DNA from: Clostridia bacterium
GTDB lineage: Bacteria > Bacillota > Clostridia > Christensenellales > Aristaeellaceae
Direction: 5' to 3'
Assembly (NCBI GenBank): GCA_017551645.1
Contig: JAFZLE010000007.1
Coordinates: forward strand, 1 to 9,534
DNA length: 9,534 nucleotides
The notes below the pieces were generated by a model that was given only the letters and a program-made list of their open reading frames with translations, ran no database searches and was not told where the DNA came from. The position numbers and the translations under genes are program-made. Of this stretch, positions 1-5,370 are shown piece after piece. Numbering within the stretch: position 1 is the stretch's first letter; each line of letters starts with the position of its first letter.

Positions 1-36
1 GACCAGCATGAGCAGCAAGCAAATCATTCTTCTCAT
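1..36 (-). CDS. N-terminal start of an exported protein or lipoprotein (partial, runs off the left edge)
   Basis: Only the first 12 codons are present. They read MRRMICLLLMLV: two arginines followed by a hydrophobic run, the usual beginning of a signal peptide. A consensus AGGAGG lies 8 nt upstream of the ATG (45-50), which makes this a convincing gene start despite its length. It is the first gene after the terminator of the GH43 gene, and about 290 bases of AT-rich DNA separate them. In Clostridia a secreted start next to a glycosidase is often the solute-binding lipoprotein of a sugar ABC transporter, but the visible residues cannot show that. Confidence 0.6.
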   Translation of the reverse strand, partial: MRRMICLLLMLV

Positions 37-44
37 GGATTTTG

Positions 45-50
45 CCTCCT
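45..50 (-). promoter_or_regulatory. Ribosome binding site (AGGAGG) of the left-edge gene
   Basis: The minus strand reads AGGAGG, a full match to the anti-Shine-Dalgarno core, 8 nt before the ATG at 36. It is the main reason for accepting a gene of which only 36 bases are visible. Confidence 0.65.
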
Positions 51-85
51 ATAAAAATGATAATGAGCATTCATTGCCCGTCAGT

Positions 86-113
86 ATTATTAAATCATCA
101 TCTGCCTGCTCAA
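86..113 (-). promoter_or_regulatory. Candidate sigma-A-type promoter for the left-edge gene
   Basis: On the minus strand TTGAGC (108-113, 4 of 6 to TTGACA) is followed after 16 nt by AATAAT (86-91, 5 of 6 to TATAAT). The pair lies about 50 bases upstream of the ATG at 36 in strongly AT-rich DNA. AT-rich sequence throws up such matches by chance, so this is only a candidate. Confidence 0.3.
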
Positions 114-291
114 TAAAGTAACAACTGCTCATTAATTGACTAAATTATGCTCGATAATTGCTATATTGATAAATCTTTAGTTGTTTTTCCAGGTGCCAAG
201 TATTCTCATTCATTATCGAATGCCTGTTTGATGAGAACAATTAAAGAACAAGCGCGCCCGCAAAACACGCTTGTTCTCATTTATTCAGTGC
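114..291. other. AT-rich intergenic region with inverted repeats, no gene seen
   Basis: This is the rest of the non-coding stretch between the GH43 terminator and the left-edge gene. Its base composition is far more AT-rich than the coding DNA beside it. It contains TCGATAAT near 151-158 and the inverted copy ATTATCGA near 212-219, plus a larger inverted repeat at 245-277 described separately. Such paired boxes upstream of a probable sugar-uptake gene would suit a regulator's operators, but no regulator family can be named. The one short plus-strand open frame here has no ribosome binding site and is rejected. Confidence 0.4.
245..277. repeat. 10-bp perfect inverted repeat with nested GAGAACAA copies
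   Basis: AGAACAAGCG (245-254) and CGCTTGTTCT (268-277) are exact inverted copies around a 13-base loop. A further GAGAACAA at 233-240 is also complementary to TTGTTCTC at 271-278, so the right arm could pair with either of two left arms. There is no strong T run on either side, so it is a poor intrinsic terminator. It may be an operator, or an alternative-pairing leader element in the transcript of the left-edge gene. Confidence 0.4.
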
Positions 292-340
292 AAAAAAAGT
301 ATAGGAAGAGCGCCTCCGACGCATCCGACCGGAGCCGCTC
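292..340 (-). terminator. Intrinsic terminator after the GH43 gene
   Basis: Read on the minus strand, GAGCGGCTCCG (330-340) pairs with CGGAGGCGCTC (308-318) as an 11-position stem with one G-G mismatch and an 11-nt loop. Seven consecutive T residues (292-298) follow about ten bases later. It lies 30 bases beyond the stop codon of the GH43 gene. The gap between stem and T run is longer than ideal, which tempers confidence. Confidence 0.6.
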
Positions 341-369
341 CGCATTCCCAGCAGCGCCGCGGGCGCGCT

Positions 370-1398
370 TTAGCGCAGCTCATCAACGCTCCGCCCCGTG
401 CCGATGTACATAGGCGCGGGGTCCTGCCCCTGATAAGGCCGTATCGTCTCTATCGTGCCGTCGTCACGGATGGTGAGCCGGGTGAACTTGACGCAGCGCC
501 TGTGGTTGATGCCGCCGGAAAGCTCGCAGTCATGGTAGAACAGATACCACTTTCCCTTATACTCGACTATGGAATGGTGCGTGGTCCAGCCTATCACAGG
601 CTCCATGATGCGTCCGCAGTAGGTGAACGGCCCGTCGGGCCGGTCAGATACCGCGTACACTATATAATGCGTCGTTCCGGTCGAATAGGACAGGTAGTAC
701 TTACCGCCGAACTTGTGCATCCAGGGGCCTTCGAAATACCTGCGTTCCTCGTCCTTCGCCTTGAGCGGTTCCCCGTTCTCATCAAGTATCAGCAGGCGCT
801 TGGGTCCGGTCTTGAAATGCTTCATATCGTCGCTGAGCTCGGCAAACGCAGGTCCGAGCGCCGGCTCATCGCCCACGGGACGGTGGGCATGCGGATCAAA
901 GCTCCCGCTCTGCCACATCTCGAGCTGCCCTCCCCAAAGCCCGCCAAACACTATGTAGCTTTTTCCGTCGTCATCCGTCAGCACCGCGGGGTCGATGCTG
1001 AAGCTGCCGGGGATATAATCCTTTTCGGGCTTGAATGGGCCTTCGGGCGCGTCCGACACAGCGACGCCCAGCCGGAAGATGCCCTCATGATCCCTTGCCG
1101 GGAAATACAGATAGTATTTGCCGTCCTTAAAGGCGGCGTCGGGCGCCCACATCTGTTTGCTCACCCAGGGGACATCCTTCATGTGCAGCGCGCATCCGTT
1201 GTCCTTGCAGGGCGCATCCGGACCGTCCATGGACAGCACGTGGTAATCCTCCATCAGGTATTCGCCGCCGTCATCGTCGTCGATGCCCTCATGAGGGATG
1301 TCATGCGACGGATATATGTAGATCCTGCCCCGAAATACGTGCGCAGAGGGATCCGCGGTAAAAATATGGTCCACTAAGGGCTTTCTTTCCTGGCTCAT
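370..1398 (-). CDS. Glycoside hydrolase family 43 protein (arabinofuranosidase/xylosidase type)
   Basis: A 342-residue GH43 enzyme, single five-bladed beta-propeller domain, expected to cut arabinose or xylose residues from plant-derived oligosaccharides by inversion. The three family carboxylates are visible: Asp16 in TADPSAHVF (general base), Asp136 in SIDPAVLTDDDGK (pKa modulator) and Glu223 in YFEGPWMHK (general acid). Repeated KYYLYF, KYYLSYS and KWYLFYHD strands are typical blade sequences. There is no signal peptide and no carbohydrate-binding module, so it probably acts in the cytoplasm on imported short oligosaccharides. The ATG is preceded by AAAGGA about 10 nt upstream. It follows the nucleotidyltransferase gene by 112 bases and ends at its own terminator. 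Sequence alone does not settle whether arabinose or xylose is removed. Confidence 0.9.
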   Translation of the reverse strand: MSQERKPLVDHIFTADPSAHVFRGRIYIYPSHDIPHEGIDDDDGGEYLMEDYHVLSMDGPDAPCKDNGCALHMKDVPWVSKQMWAPDAAFKDGKYYLYFPARDHEGIFRLGVAVSDAPEGPFKPEKDYIPGSFSIDPAVLTDDDGKSYIVFGGLWGGQLEMWQSGSFDPHAHRPVGDEPALGPAFAELSDDMKHFKTGPKRLLILDENGEPLKAKDEERRYFEGPWMHKFGGKYYLSYSTGTTHYIVYAVSDRPDGPFTYCGRIMEPVIGWTTHHSIVEYKGKWYLFYHDCELSGGINHRRCVKFTRLTIRDDGTIETIRPYQGQDPAPMYIGTGRSVDELR

Positions 1399-1511
1399 AG
1401 TGATATGTCCTTTCTTTTGTTATCACTGACAGCGTATCATGGTCTCTCAGCGGTACTGATGCCGGCTTCGGACGGGAGCGCCCGGTTTTCAAATGCGCCC
1501 GCGGCGCGCGT
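1399..1511 (-). other. 112-bp gap between RiPP operon and GH43 gene
   Basis: This gap has no stem followed by a T run, so I see no intrinsic terminator for the operon upstream. A GC-rich stretch at 1478-1490 can form only a short four-pair hairpin. No convincing -35/-10 pair for the GH43 gene is visible either, though GATAAC- and GATACG-like boxes occur near its start. The GH43 gene may be transcribed by read-through or from a regulated weak promoter. Confidence 0.4.
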
Positions 1512-2633
1512 TCACTTGCGGCGCGCTGGGTTTTTCGCGTTTTTGATCGCTTTGGCTTCCTCCCTGAAACGCCCACTCTTTATGGCGCGGCACACCTTGT
1601 AAGCCGGCAGGAAGGGCAGCAGTATCTTATGCTTATAAAACAGCGGAAAGGTCTCCGCAGCCTTTGCGTATTCCTCGTTTTTGGGGCTTATCGGCACCGC
1701 GACCCGCTTCAGGGCGTACCTGAGCCTGCCCCAGCCCTCTTTGCTCATTTTGTGGGCCACCTTGTTCCCCACGGTCCCGAAAGTGCCGGACATCAGGAAA
1801 TAATCCAGCATCTCCAGGTCTTCATCCGTAAGCTCGCCTCCCCCGAACAGGTTCAGCGCCAGGGAGCGGTTGCGCCTTTCGAACTCGCCGAGCCCCAGTT
1901 TTTCCGTCTCGGCGGCCACATAATCCATATCCAGCGTGTTATTCTTCAGGAACACGTACGTGTCCAGCAGGGAGCGCAGACCCGTGCCTTCCTCGGAATA
2001 GTGCTTGTGCTCGTGGGCGAGCAGGTAAACGTAGCAGTCTTCGGGCGTAAAGTGCTTTTCGCAGCCCTCTCCTGCCAGCCGTCCTTCCACGTTTTTGTAG
2101 TATTCGCACAGTTCTTCGCCCTGGGCGGGCTTGAACAGCGACCTGTGCATCTCAAAGCTTAAATACGGGGGCTTTACATACACGTCGTGGTTGTTTACGG
2201 CGTAGTGCTCGGTGGTAAAACCCAGTTTTTCCATTATGCCGCGCACATCCCCGGCCCTTGCGGCGTCGAACAGCACGTCATTATCGGAAAACTCCCTCAT
2301 GCCGAACTTGGGGTACATGCCCTGCAGCACCGCGCCTTTCAGGGGCATGTACCAGATGCCTGCCCGGTCCAGCTCCCTTTTTATGCCCTCCAGCGCCGCC
2401 CTGAACAGCACCGCCTTGCGCTGGGAAGAAGCGACGGCGTCCCTGGTCCGCCCGTCTCCCAGCCCCGCGCTTTCCAGGGCGAATGAGACCGCCGCCGTCA
2501 GCATGTGGCCGGTGGCGAAGGCGAGGACCCGGTCCGGGTCCATGTTCTCAAGTTTTGACCTGTCGGGCACCTGCCCGTTCACGGCGCAGGACGCAAGATA
2601 GATCACATCCCGTGCGGCCGGGTTTTCAGTCAT
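1512..2633 (-). CDS. NTP_transf_5-type nucleotidyltransferase family protein of the RiPP operon
   Basis: A 373-residue protein resembling the uncharacterised nucleotidyltransferases of Pfam family NTP_transf_5. The signature is MPLKGAVLQG (96-105, with the conserved Lys-Gly at 99-100) followed by MREFSDNDVLF (112-122), where Asp117 and Asp119 are the expected metal ligands. Downstream are the family's EMH (161-163), the His-rich AHEHKH (206-211) and GLRSLLDTYVF (218-228). No membrane segment is seen. Members of this family occur in peptide-maturation clusters, and in paeninodin-type lasso clusters one acts with an HPr-kinase-like protein. Here such a kinase is the first gene of the same operon, so a role in decorating a phosphorylated peptide is plausible but inferred. 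The ATG follows GGGGGAA, a modest ribosome binding site. It is the last operon gene before GH43. Confidence 0.85.
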   Translation of the reverse strand: MTENPAARDVIYLASCAVNGQVPDRSKLENMDPDRVLAFATGHMLTAAVSFALESAGLGDGRTRDAVASSQRKAVLFRAALEGIKRELDRAGIWYMPLKGAVLQGMYPKFGMREFSDNDVLFDAARAGDVRGIMEKLGFTTEHYAVNNHDVYVKPPYLSFEMHRSLFKPAQGEELCEYYKNVEGRLAGEGCEKHFTPEDCYVYLLAHEHKHYSEEGTGLRSLLDTYVFLKNNTLDMDYVAAETEKLGLGEFERRNRSLALNLFGGGELTDEDLEMLDYFLMSGTFGTVGNKVAHKMSKEGWGRLRYALKRVAVPISPKNEEYAKAAETFPLFYKHKILLPFLPAYKVCRAIKSGRFREEAKAIKNAKNPARRK

Positions 2634-2693
2634 GTTTCCCCCACTGTGTTCATCTTGGGCGGCAGGCAGCCGGATATGCCGGCGCCTTTTCTT

Positions 2694-3119
2694 TTAACAC
2701 GCGCCCAGCCTGCGGGCGATGAACCTGCGCAGTCTGTGTATAAAGCGGCGCAGCGGATAGATCCCATGCCAGAAGCGCGCGTACAGCCTGTAAAGCCTGT
2801 TGTTCACGTCATACTGCCTGCCCTTGCGCTGAAAGGCGGTCAGCACGCCCAGCACATCACTGTCAGGGACCGTTTCCGTCTTATAGGTGTTGTCTCCGCG
2901 GATCAGGTAATGGTCAGGCATGACCCTTATCACCCTGTGCGCCACACAGTCCCTGCCCCGCCTGTACAGCGCCACATCGTATTTTTTCAGACGCGACGCG
3001 GGGACCCGTATCACTACCAGGTCCCTGTGCTGCCTGAGCATAGGCTCCATGCTCGTGCCGCGGGTCCTGTATGCCACCACTCCGTCCCGCGCAAGTATAT
3101 CTTCGATGGATACGCTCAT
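2694..3119 (-). CDS. Small S26-type (SipW-like) Ser/His peptidase homologue, candidate leader peptidase
   Basis: A 141-residue protein with the core of an S24/S26 serine peptidase. GTSMEPML (21-28) carries the nucleophile Ser23. CVAHRVIRV (58-66) puts His61 where bacterial signal peptidase I has its catalytic Lys, the arrangement of the SipW/ER-type branch. RGDNTYKTE (74-82) matches the Gly-Asp box near the active site. Unlike a true signal peptidase it has no membrane-spanning anchor; the C-terminal 45 residues are instead rich in Arg, Tyr and Phe. The ATG overlaps the TGA of the PqqD-like gene by 4 bp (ATGA), suggesting coupled translation. The role proposed from context is removal of the precursor leader in the cytoplasm or at the inner membrane face. 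A gene-regulatory S24 role is less likely because no DNA-binding domain is present. Confidence 0.8.
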   Translation of the reverse strand: MSVSIEDILARDGVVAYRTRGTSMEPMLRQHRDLVVIRVPASRLKKYDVALYRRGRDCVAHRVIRVMPDHYLIRGDNTYKTETVPDSDVLGVLTAFQRKGRQYDVNNRLYRLYARFWHGIYPLRRFIHRLRRFIARRLGAC

Positions 3120-3376
3120 TCTTCCAGCGCGTTTATCCTTCTCAGGGTGCCGAGTATCTCCCTGACGTCAGCAGCTGCGGTCTCACGGGGTACGTCATAT
3201 TCAGCGCACAGCGCATCCACTATCTTTTCCTCGGTGGTGTCCGCTTTCAGGCAGTTGACTATGAACGCCGCGGTCTCGTTGCTGCGCACTATGCCCTGGA
3301 ACATTTCCGCGCCCATGGGCACCAGGAACTGGGTGTCCTCCACGTCCTGGGTGATGAAATCCGGATTGAGTTTCAT
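3116..3376 (-). CDS. PqqD-like leader-binding protein (RiPP recognition element)
   Basis: An 86-residue stand-alone PqqD-family protein. The pattern is typical of RiPP recognition elements: an N-terminal strand region (MKLNPDFITQDVEDTQFLV), then LNETA-like RSNETAAFIVNCL (31-43) and a C-terminal helical part with EEKIVDALCAEY (49-60) and VREILGTLRRI (71-81). Such proteins bind the precursor leader as an added beta-strand and present it to the radical SAM enzyme. The start is the ATG at 3376, preceded by AAGGAG at 3383-3388; the open frame continues upstream but that part lies inside the maturase gene. The gap to the maturase stop is 11 bases and the gene overlaps the peptidase gene by 4 bp. 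Confidence 0.88.
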   Translation of the reverse strand: MKLNPDFITQDVEDTQFLVPMGAEMFQGIVRSNETAAFIVNCLKADTTEEKIVDALCAEYDVPRETAAADVREILGTLRRINALEE

Positions 3377-3387
3377 TTGGTTCTCCT

Positions 3388-4707
3388 TCAGCAGTCCGGC
3401 GTATCGCCGTTCTTGGCGTCGTCCGTTTTTTCGTCTATAAGGTCTTTGAGCAGCGCCAGGGTAAGCATCTGCTGCACTTCGCGGCAGCGCCCGTCCGCTA
3501 TGGGGCAGGCGGAAAAACCGGTGCAGTTGGGCAAAAACGGGCAGGCGCGGCACTGTTCCCTCACGTTGTCGGCGCAGCAGAACCTGTCCCTGGCAGCCGC
3601 GTCCGTGACGCCCTGCCAGATGTCCCCGAAACGGGCTTCGGGCGGGCAGTGCTCGCAGGGATACAGGCTGCCGTCCGGGCCGATGACCACGCCGCCCGAG
3701 TCCGCCATGCAGTGGAAGACTCGGAACTTGCTGATGTGCGACCCGGGGGTGACGGCGCCGAAGCCCGCCACGGCTACGGCCTTGCGGGCGTCGATTATCT
3801 GTTTTTGCAGCTCCAGGTCCTGGCCCTTTTCCCGCGCCTGGAACAGCGGGGCGAAATACACGGACACGTTTTGCTTGTTGGTTATCAGCCGCGAAAGGTC
3901 GTCAAGGAACGCGGGGACGCGGGGCCAGTTTTCCCCGTCCACATTGCAGCGCACCGTCACGCGTATGCCCGCCGCGGACATGGCGTCCACGCCCCGGAGC
4001 ACCGCATGGTAATGGTCCGCCCGGACGCGGTAATTCTTGCGGGGGATATAGTCGCATTCAGCGCCATCCATGGAGATCTGCGCGGAGGCAAGGCGCCACG
4101 CGCCCGCCATCTTTTCCACTATGACGGGGGTGATCAGGCTGCCGTTGGAGACCATTTTGCTGCGGTACTCCAGGCCCTCCCGGGCAAGGCCCCCGCACAC
4201 GGCGTCGATCACGTCCGGGCGCAAGAGCGGTTCCCCGCCGAACCAGCTGAGCTCGGCGCGGCTGCCCGCGTGGGTGTCCAGTATGAACCTGACCGTCTGC
4301 TCAACGGTCTCACGCGTCATGGACACTGCCTTCACGCCCTCCTCATAGCAGTACACGCAGCGGGCGTTGCAGCCGGATGTGGGCAGGATGGTGTAAAACC
4401 GGAAGCCCTTTTTCGCGTTGAAAGCACGCGTCACCGCGGAGATGCCGGTGTAGAACGCGCACTCGTCCTTGCCCGCGGGCACCAGGAACAGGTTTTCGAT
4501 CAGCTCCTCATAGCCTTTACCGTCCGTCGGGCACGCGGGCAGACAGCCCTCAGCCAGCTGCTTGGTGAAGGTGTTGAACAGGTAGTGTTTGCTGTTATGC
4601 TCAAACTCAAGCGCGAACATGCTGGGCACGTAGCTTTCGCCCTCGCGCCGGGCGGCGCAGGGCAGCGTTTTCGCGAGCTTCGGGTCCGCTCCTCTGAGTT
4701 CTTTCAC
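3388..4707 (-). CDS. Radical SAM/SPASM peptide maturase
   Basis: A 439-residue radical SAM enzyme, the main maturase of the RiPP operon. The S-adenosylmethionine cluster motif CxxxCxxC is at Cys113, Cys117 and Cys120 (SGCNARCVYCYE), with the SAM-binding FGGEP at 156-160. The C-terminal SPASM region has many cysteines (333, 351, 354, 377, 378, 386, 389, 395, 401, 408), enough for two auxiliary iron-sulfur clusters. About 105 residues precede the radical SAM core and may add to leader or substrate handling. I place the start at a GTG (4707) because GGGAGGA lies 5 nt upstream; an in-frame ATG at 4740 has no ribosome binding site and sits in a hairpin. SPASM maturases of this kind form thioether (sactionine or ranthipeptide) or carbon-carbon crosslinks, or epimerise residues. 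The exact chemistry cannot be read here, but the Cys-containing precursors favour thioether bonds. Confidence 0.92.
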   Translation of the reverse strand: MKELRGADPKLAKTLPCAARREGESYVPSMFALEFEHNSKHYLFNTFTKQLAEGCLPACPTDGKGYEELIENLFLVPAGKDECAFYTGISAVTRAFNAKKGFRFYTILPTSGCNARCVYCYEEGVKAVSMTRETVEQTVRFILDTHAGSRAELSWFGGEPLLRPDVIDAVCGGLAREGLEYRSKMVSNGSLITPVIVEKMAGAWRLASAQISMDGAECDYIPRKNYRVRADHYHAVLRGVDAMSAAGIRVTVRCNVDGENWPRVPAFLDDLSRLITNKQNVSVYFAPLFQAREKGQDLELQKQIIDARKAVAVAGFGAVTPGSHISKFRVFHCMADSGGVVIGPDGSLYPCEHCPPEARFGDIWQGVTDAAARDRFCCADNVREQCRACPFLPNCTGFSACPIADGRCREVQQMLTLALLKDLIDEKTDDAKNGDTPDC

Positions 4708-4712
4708 TCGAT

Positions 4713-4719
4713 TCCTCCC
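4713..4719 (-). promoter_or_regulatory. Ribosome binding site deciding the maturase start
   Basis: The minus strand reads GGGAGGA, 5 nt before the GTG at 4707. No comparable sequence precedes the in-frame ATG 33 bases upstream, so the GTG is preferred as the initiation codon. Confidence 0.7.
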
Positions 4720-4729
4720 AAATACGCGA

Positions 4730-4759
4730 TTGCGGCGCACAGCAGTCTGTGCGCCGCAA
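4730..4759 (-). promoter_or_regulatory. Perfect 13-bp hairpin between the precursor genes and the maturase gene
   Basis: Positions 4730-4742 and 4747-4759 are exact inverted complements around a 4-nt loop (CAGT on the plus strand), giving a very stable GC-rich stem. It lies 18 bases after the stop of the last precursor gene and ends 10 bases before the maturase ribosome binding site. The minus-strand sequence after the stem is ATCGCGTATTTGGG, with no T run, so it is not a standard terminator. A partial terminator or RNA-stabilising or processing stem that keeps precursor mRNA in excess over maturase mRNA is the natural reading, by analogy with other RiPP operons. Confidence 0.7.
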
Positions 4760-4777
4760 ACACGCGCTCTTGCGGGA

Positions 4778-4927
4778 TCACTTGTAGGCTTTCTCGTTTA
4801 CTTCATCGCACTGGGCAAGCTCCTCGCACAGGGCGGTGTCATTGTCAACGCCGCTGGCGCAGGCGGACAATACGGCGTCGTTCTCGATCTCAACGACTTC
4901 CATTTCGGGCTTAACGTAATCCTTCAT
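4778..4927 (-). CDS. RiPP precursor peptide A (third in transcription order)
   Basis: A 49-residue acidic peptide. It begins MKDYVKPEMEVVEIEND, continues AVLSACASGVDNDTALC and ends with EELAQCDEVNEKAYK. Cysteines are at 23, 34 and 40. The first 34 residues are nearly the same as in the two paralogues beside it, and only the tail differs, which is what leader-plus-core duplicates look like. The ATG is preceded by AAGGAG at a good distance. It lies directly upstream of the radical SAM maturase, with the 13-bp hairpin between. There is no signal peptide and no Gly-Gly cleavage motif. I do not recognise the peptide family by name; the boundary between leader and core is inferred to lie around residues 20-24. 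Confidence 0.87.
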   Translation of the reverse strand: MKDYVKPEMEVVEIENDAVLSACASGVDNDTALCEELAQCDEVNEKAYK

Positions 4928-4955
4928 GATGCTTTCTCCTTCCGGCGCAGCGGTC

Positions 4956-4966
4956 CCGCTTTGCGG
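4956..4966 (-). repeat. Short CCGC-AAA-GCGG hairpin upstream of precursor A
   Basis: In the 57-base gap before precursor A the minus strand reads CCGCAAAGCGG, a 4-bp stem with an AAA loop. A related hairpin with the same AAAGCGGG element precedes precursor C. Small and possibly fortuitous. Confidence 0.3.
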
Positions 4967-4984
4967 TCTTATCTCACCCGCGGC

Positions 4985-5131
4985 TTATTTCTTGACTTCG
5001 TCGTATTCCTCGCACTGGATGAGCTCGCCGCACAGCACGGTGTCGTTGTCAACGCCGCTGGCGCAGGCGGACAGCACGGCGTCGTTCTCAATCTCCACGA
5101 CTTCCATTTCGGGCTTTACGTACTTCTTCAT
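4985..5131 (-). CDS. RiPP precursor peptide B (second in transcription order)
   Basis: A 48-residue peptide. It starts MKKYVKPEMEVVEIEND, runs on as AVLSACASGVDNDTVLC and finishes GELIQCEEYDEVKK. Cysteines fall at 23, 34 and 40, the same places as in precursor A. The ATG has GAAGGAGAAGG just upstream, nearly the same as before precursor A. The central 52 bases of the gene (leader end and first core segment) are identical to those in precursor C, showing recent duplication. Like its siblings it should be bound through its leader by the PqqD-like protein and modified by the radical SAM enzyme of the same operon. Confidence 0.87.
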   Translation of the reverse strand: MKKYVKPEMEVVEIENDAVLSACASGVDNDTVLCGELIQCEEYDEVKK

Positions 5132-5157
5132 GATGCCTTCTCCTTCCCTCTGCCGGC

Positions 5158-5301
5158 TCACTTGGCGAGCAGTTCGTCACAGAGCTGGGGGTTCTCGTCG
5201 CACAGGGCGGTGTCGTTGTCAACGCCGCTGGCGCAGGCGGACAGCACGGCGTCGTTCTCGATCTCCACGACTTCCATTACGGGCTTTGTATACTTCTTCA
5301 C
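5158..5301 (-). CDS. RiPP precursor peptide C (first in transcription order, GTG start)
   Basis: A 47-residue peptide starting at GTG. It reads MKKYTKPVMEVVEIEND, then AVLSACASGVDNDTALC, then DENPQLCDELLAK. Cysteines are at 23, 34 and 41, so the last spacing is one residue longer than in A and B. An exact AGGAGG lies 9 nt upstream (5311-5316), and homology to A and B begins right at the GTG, so this start is safe although the first in-frame ATG is codon 9. Its tail is the most divergent of the three and contains Pro and a different Cys position. It follows the kinase gene by about 70 bases. Confidence 0.87.
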   Translation of the reverse strand: MKKYTKPVMEVVEIENDAVLSACASGVDNDTALCDENPQLCDELLAK

Positions 5302-5370
5302 GATCAGTTTCCTCCTCGCAGAAATAATCACATATTTATGGAGACCCGCTTTGGCGGGATATTCCCTGTC
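5302..5370 (-). promoter_or_regulatory. Leader region of the precursor genes with short hairpin
   Basis: This gap between the kinase gene and precursor C contains AGGAGG (5311-5316) and a 5-bp hairpin CCCGC/GCGGG at 5345-5358. The DNA between them is AT-rich (CATAAATATGTGATTATTT on the minus strand) and could hold an internal promoter that boosts precursor expression, but no good -35 element can be matched to it. Confidence 0.35.

Larger units (their letters stand above)
4778..5301 (-). repeat. Three tandem copies of a precursor gene
   Basis: Three units of about 145-150 bases, start to start 170 and 204 bases apart, share the leader region and the first core segment almost base for base. 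Copies B and C are identical over 52 consecutive bases. Copy-specific differences cluster in the last 13-15 codons and in the gaps. The ribosome binding sites of A and B are also near-copies (GGAAGGAGAA). The arrangement indicates tandem duplication followed by divergence of the C-terminal core. Confidence 0.9.

Noticed and set aside
147..413. 88-codon plus-strand open frame at the left end
   Set aside because: It crosses the AT-rich intergenic DNA, the GH43 terminator and the end of the GH43 gene, has no ribosome binding site and no domain.
271..1377. Long plus-strand open frame opposite the GH43 gene
   Set aside because: It is an antisense shadow of a clear GH43 enzyme in G+C-rich DNA; the translation shows no recognisable domain and no ribosome binding site.
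3377..3553. Upstream extension of the PqqD-like protein
   Set aside because: The extra residues overlap the end of the maturase gene, and AAGGAG directly precedes the ATG at 3376.
4708..4740. Eleven extra N-terminal codons on the maturase from an upstream ATG
   Set aside because: No ribosome binding site precedes the ATG, it falls within the 13-bp hairpin, and a GTG with GGGAGGA fits better.
3649..4914. Long plus-strand open frame opposite the radical SAM gene
   Set aside because: The minus strand carries all radical SAM and SPASM motifs; the plus frame is low-complexity Ala/Arg/His-rich and has no start signal.
4778..5301. Reading the regularly spaced repeats as a CRISPR-like or satellite array
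   Set aside because: The units are about 145-150 bases with open frames, start and stop codons and ribosome binding sites; there are no short repeats with unique spacers.
4778..5301. LSAC in the precursors as a lipoprotein lipobox
   Set aside because: LSAC fits the lipobox pattern, but the preceding 20 residues are acidic and polar, not a hydrophobic signal peptide, so lipidation is unlikely.
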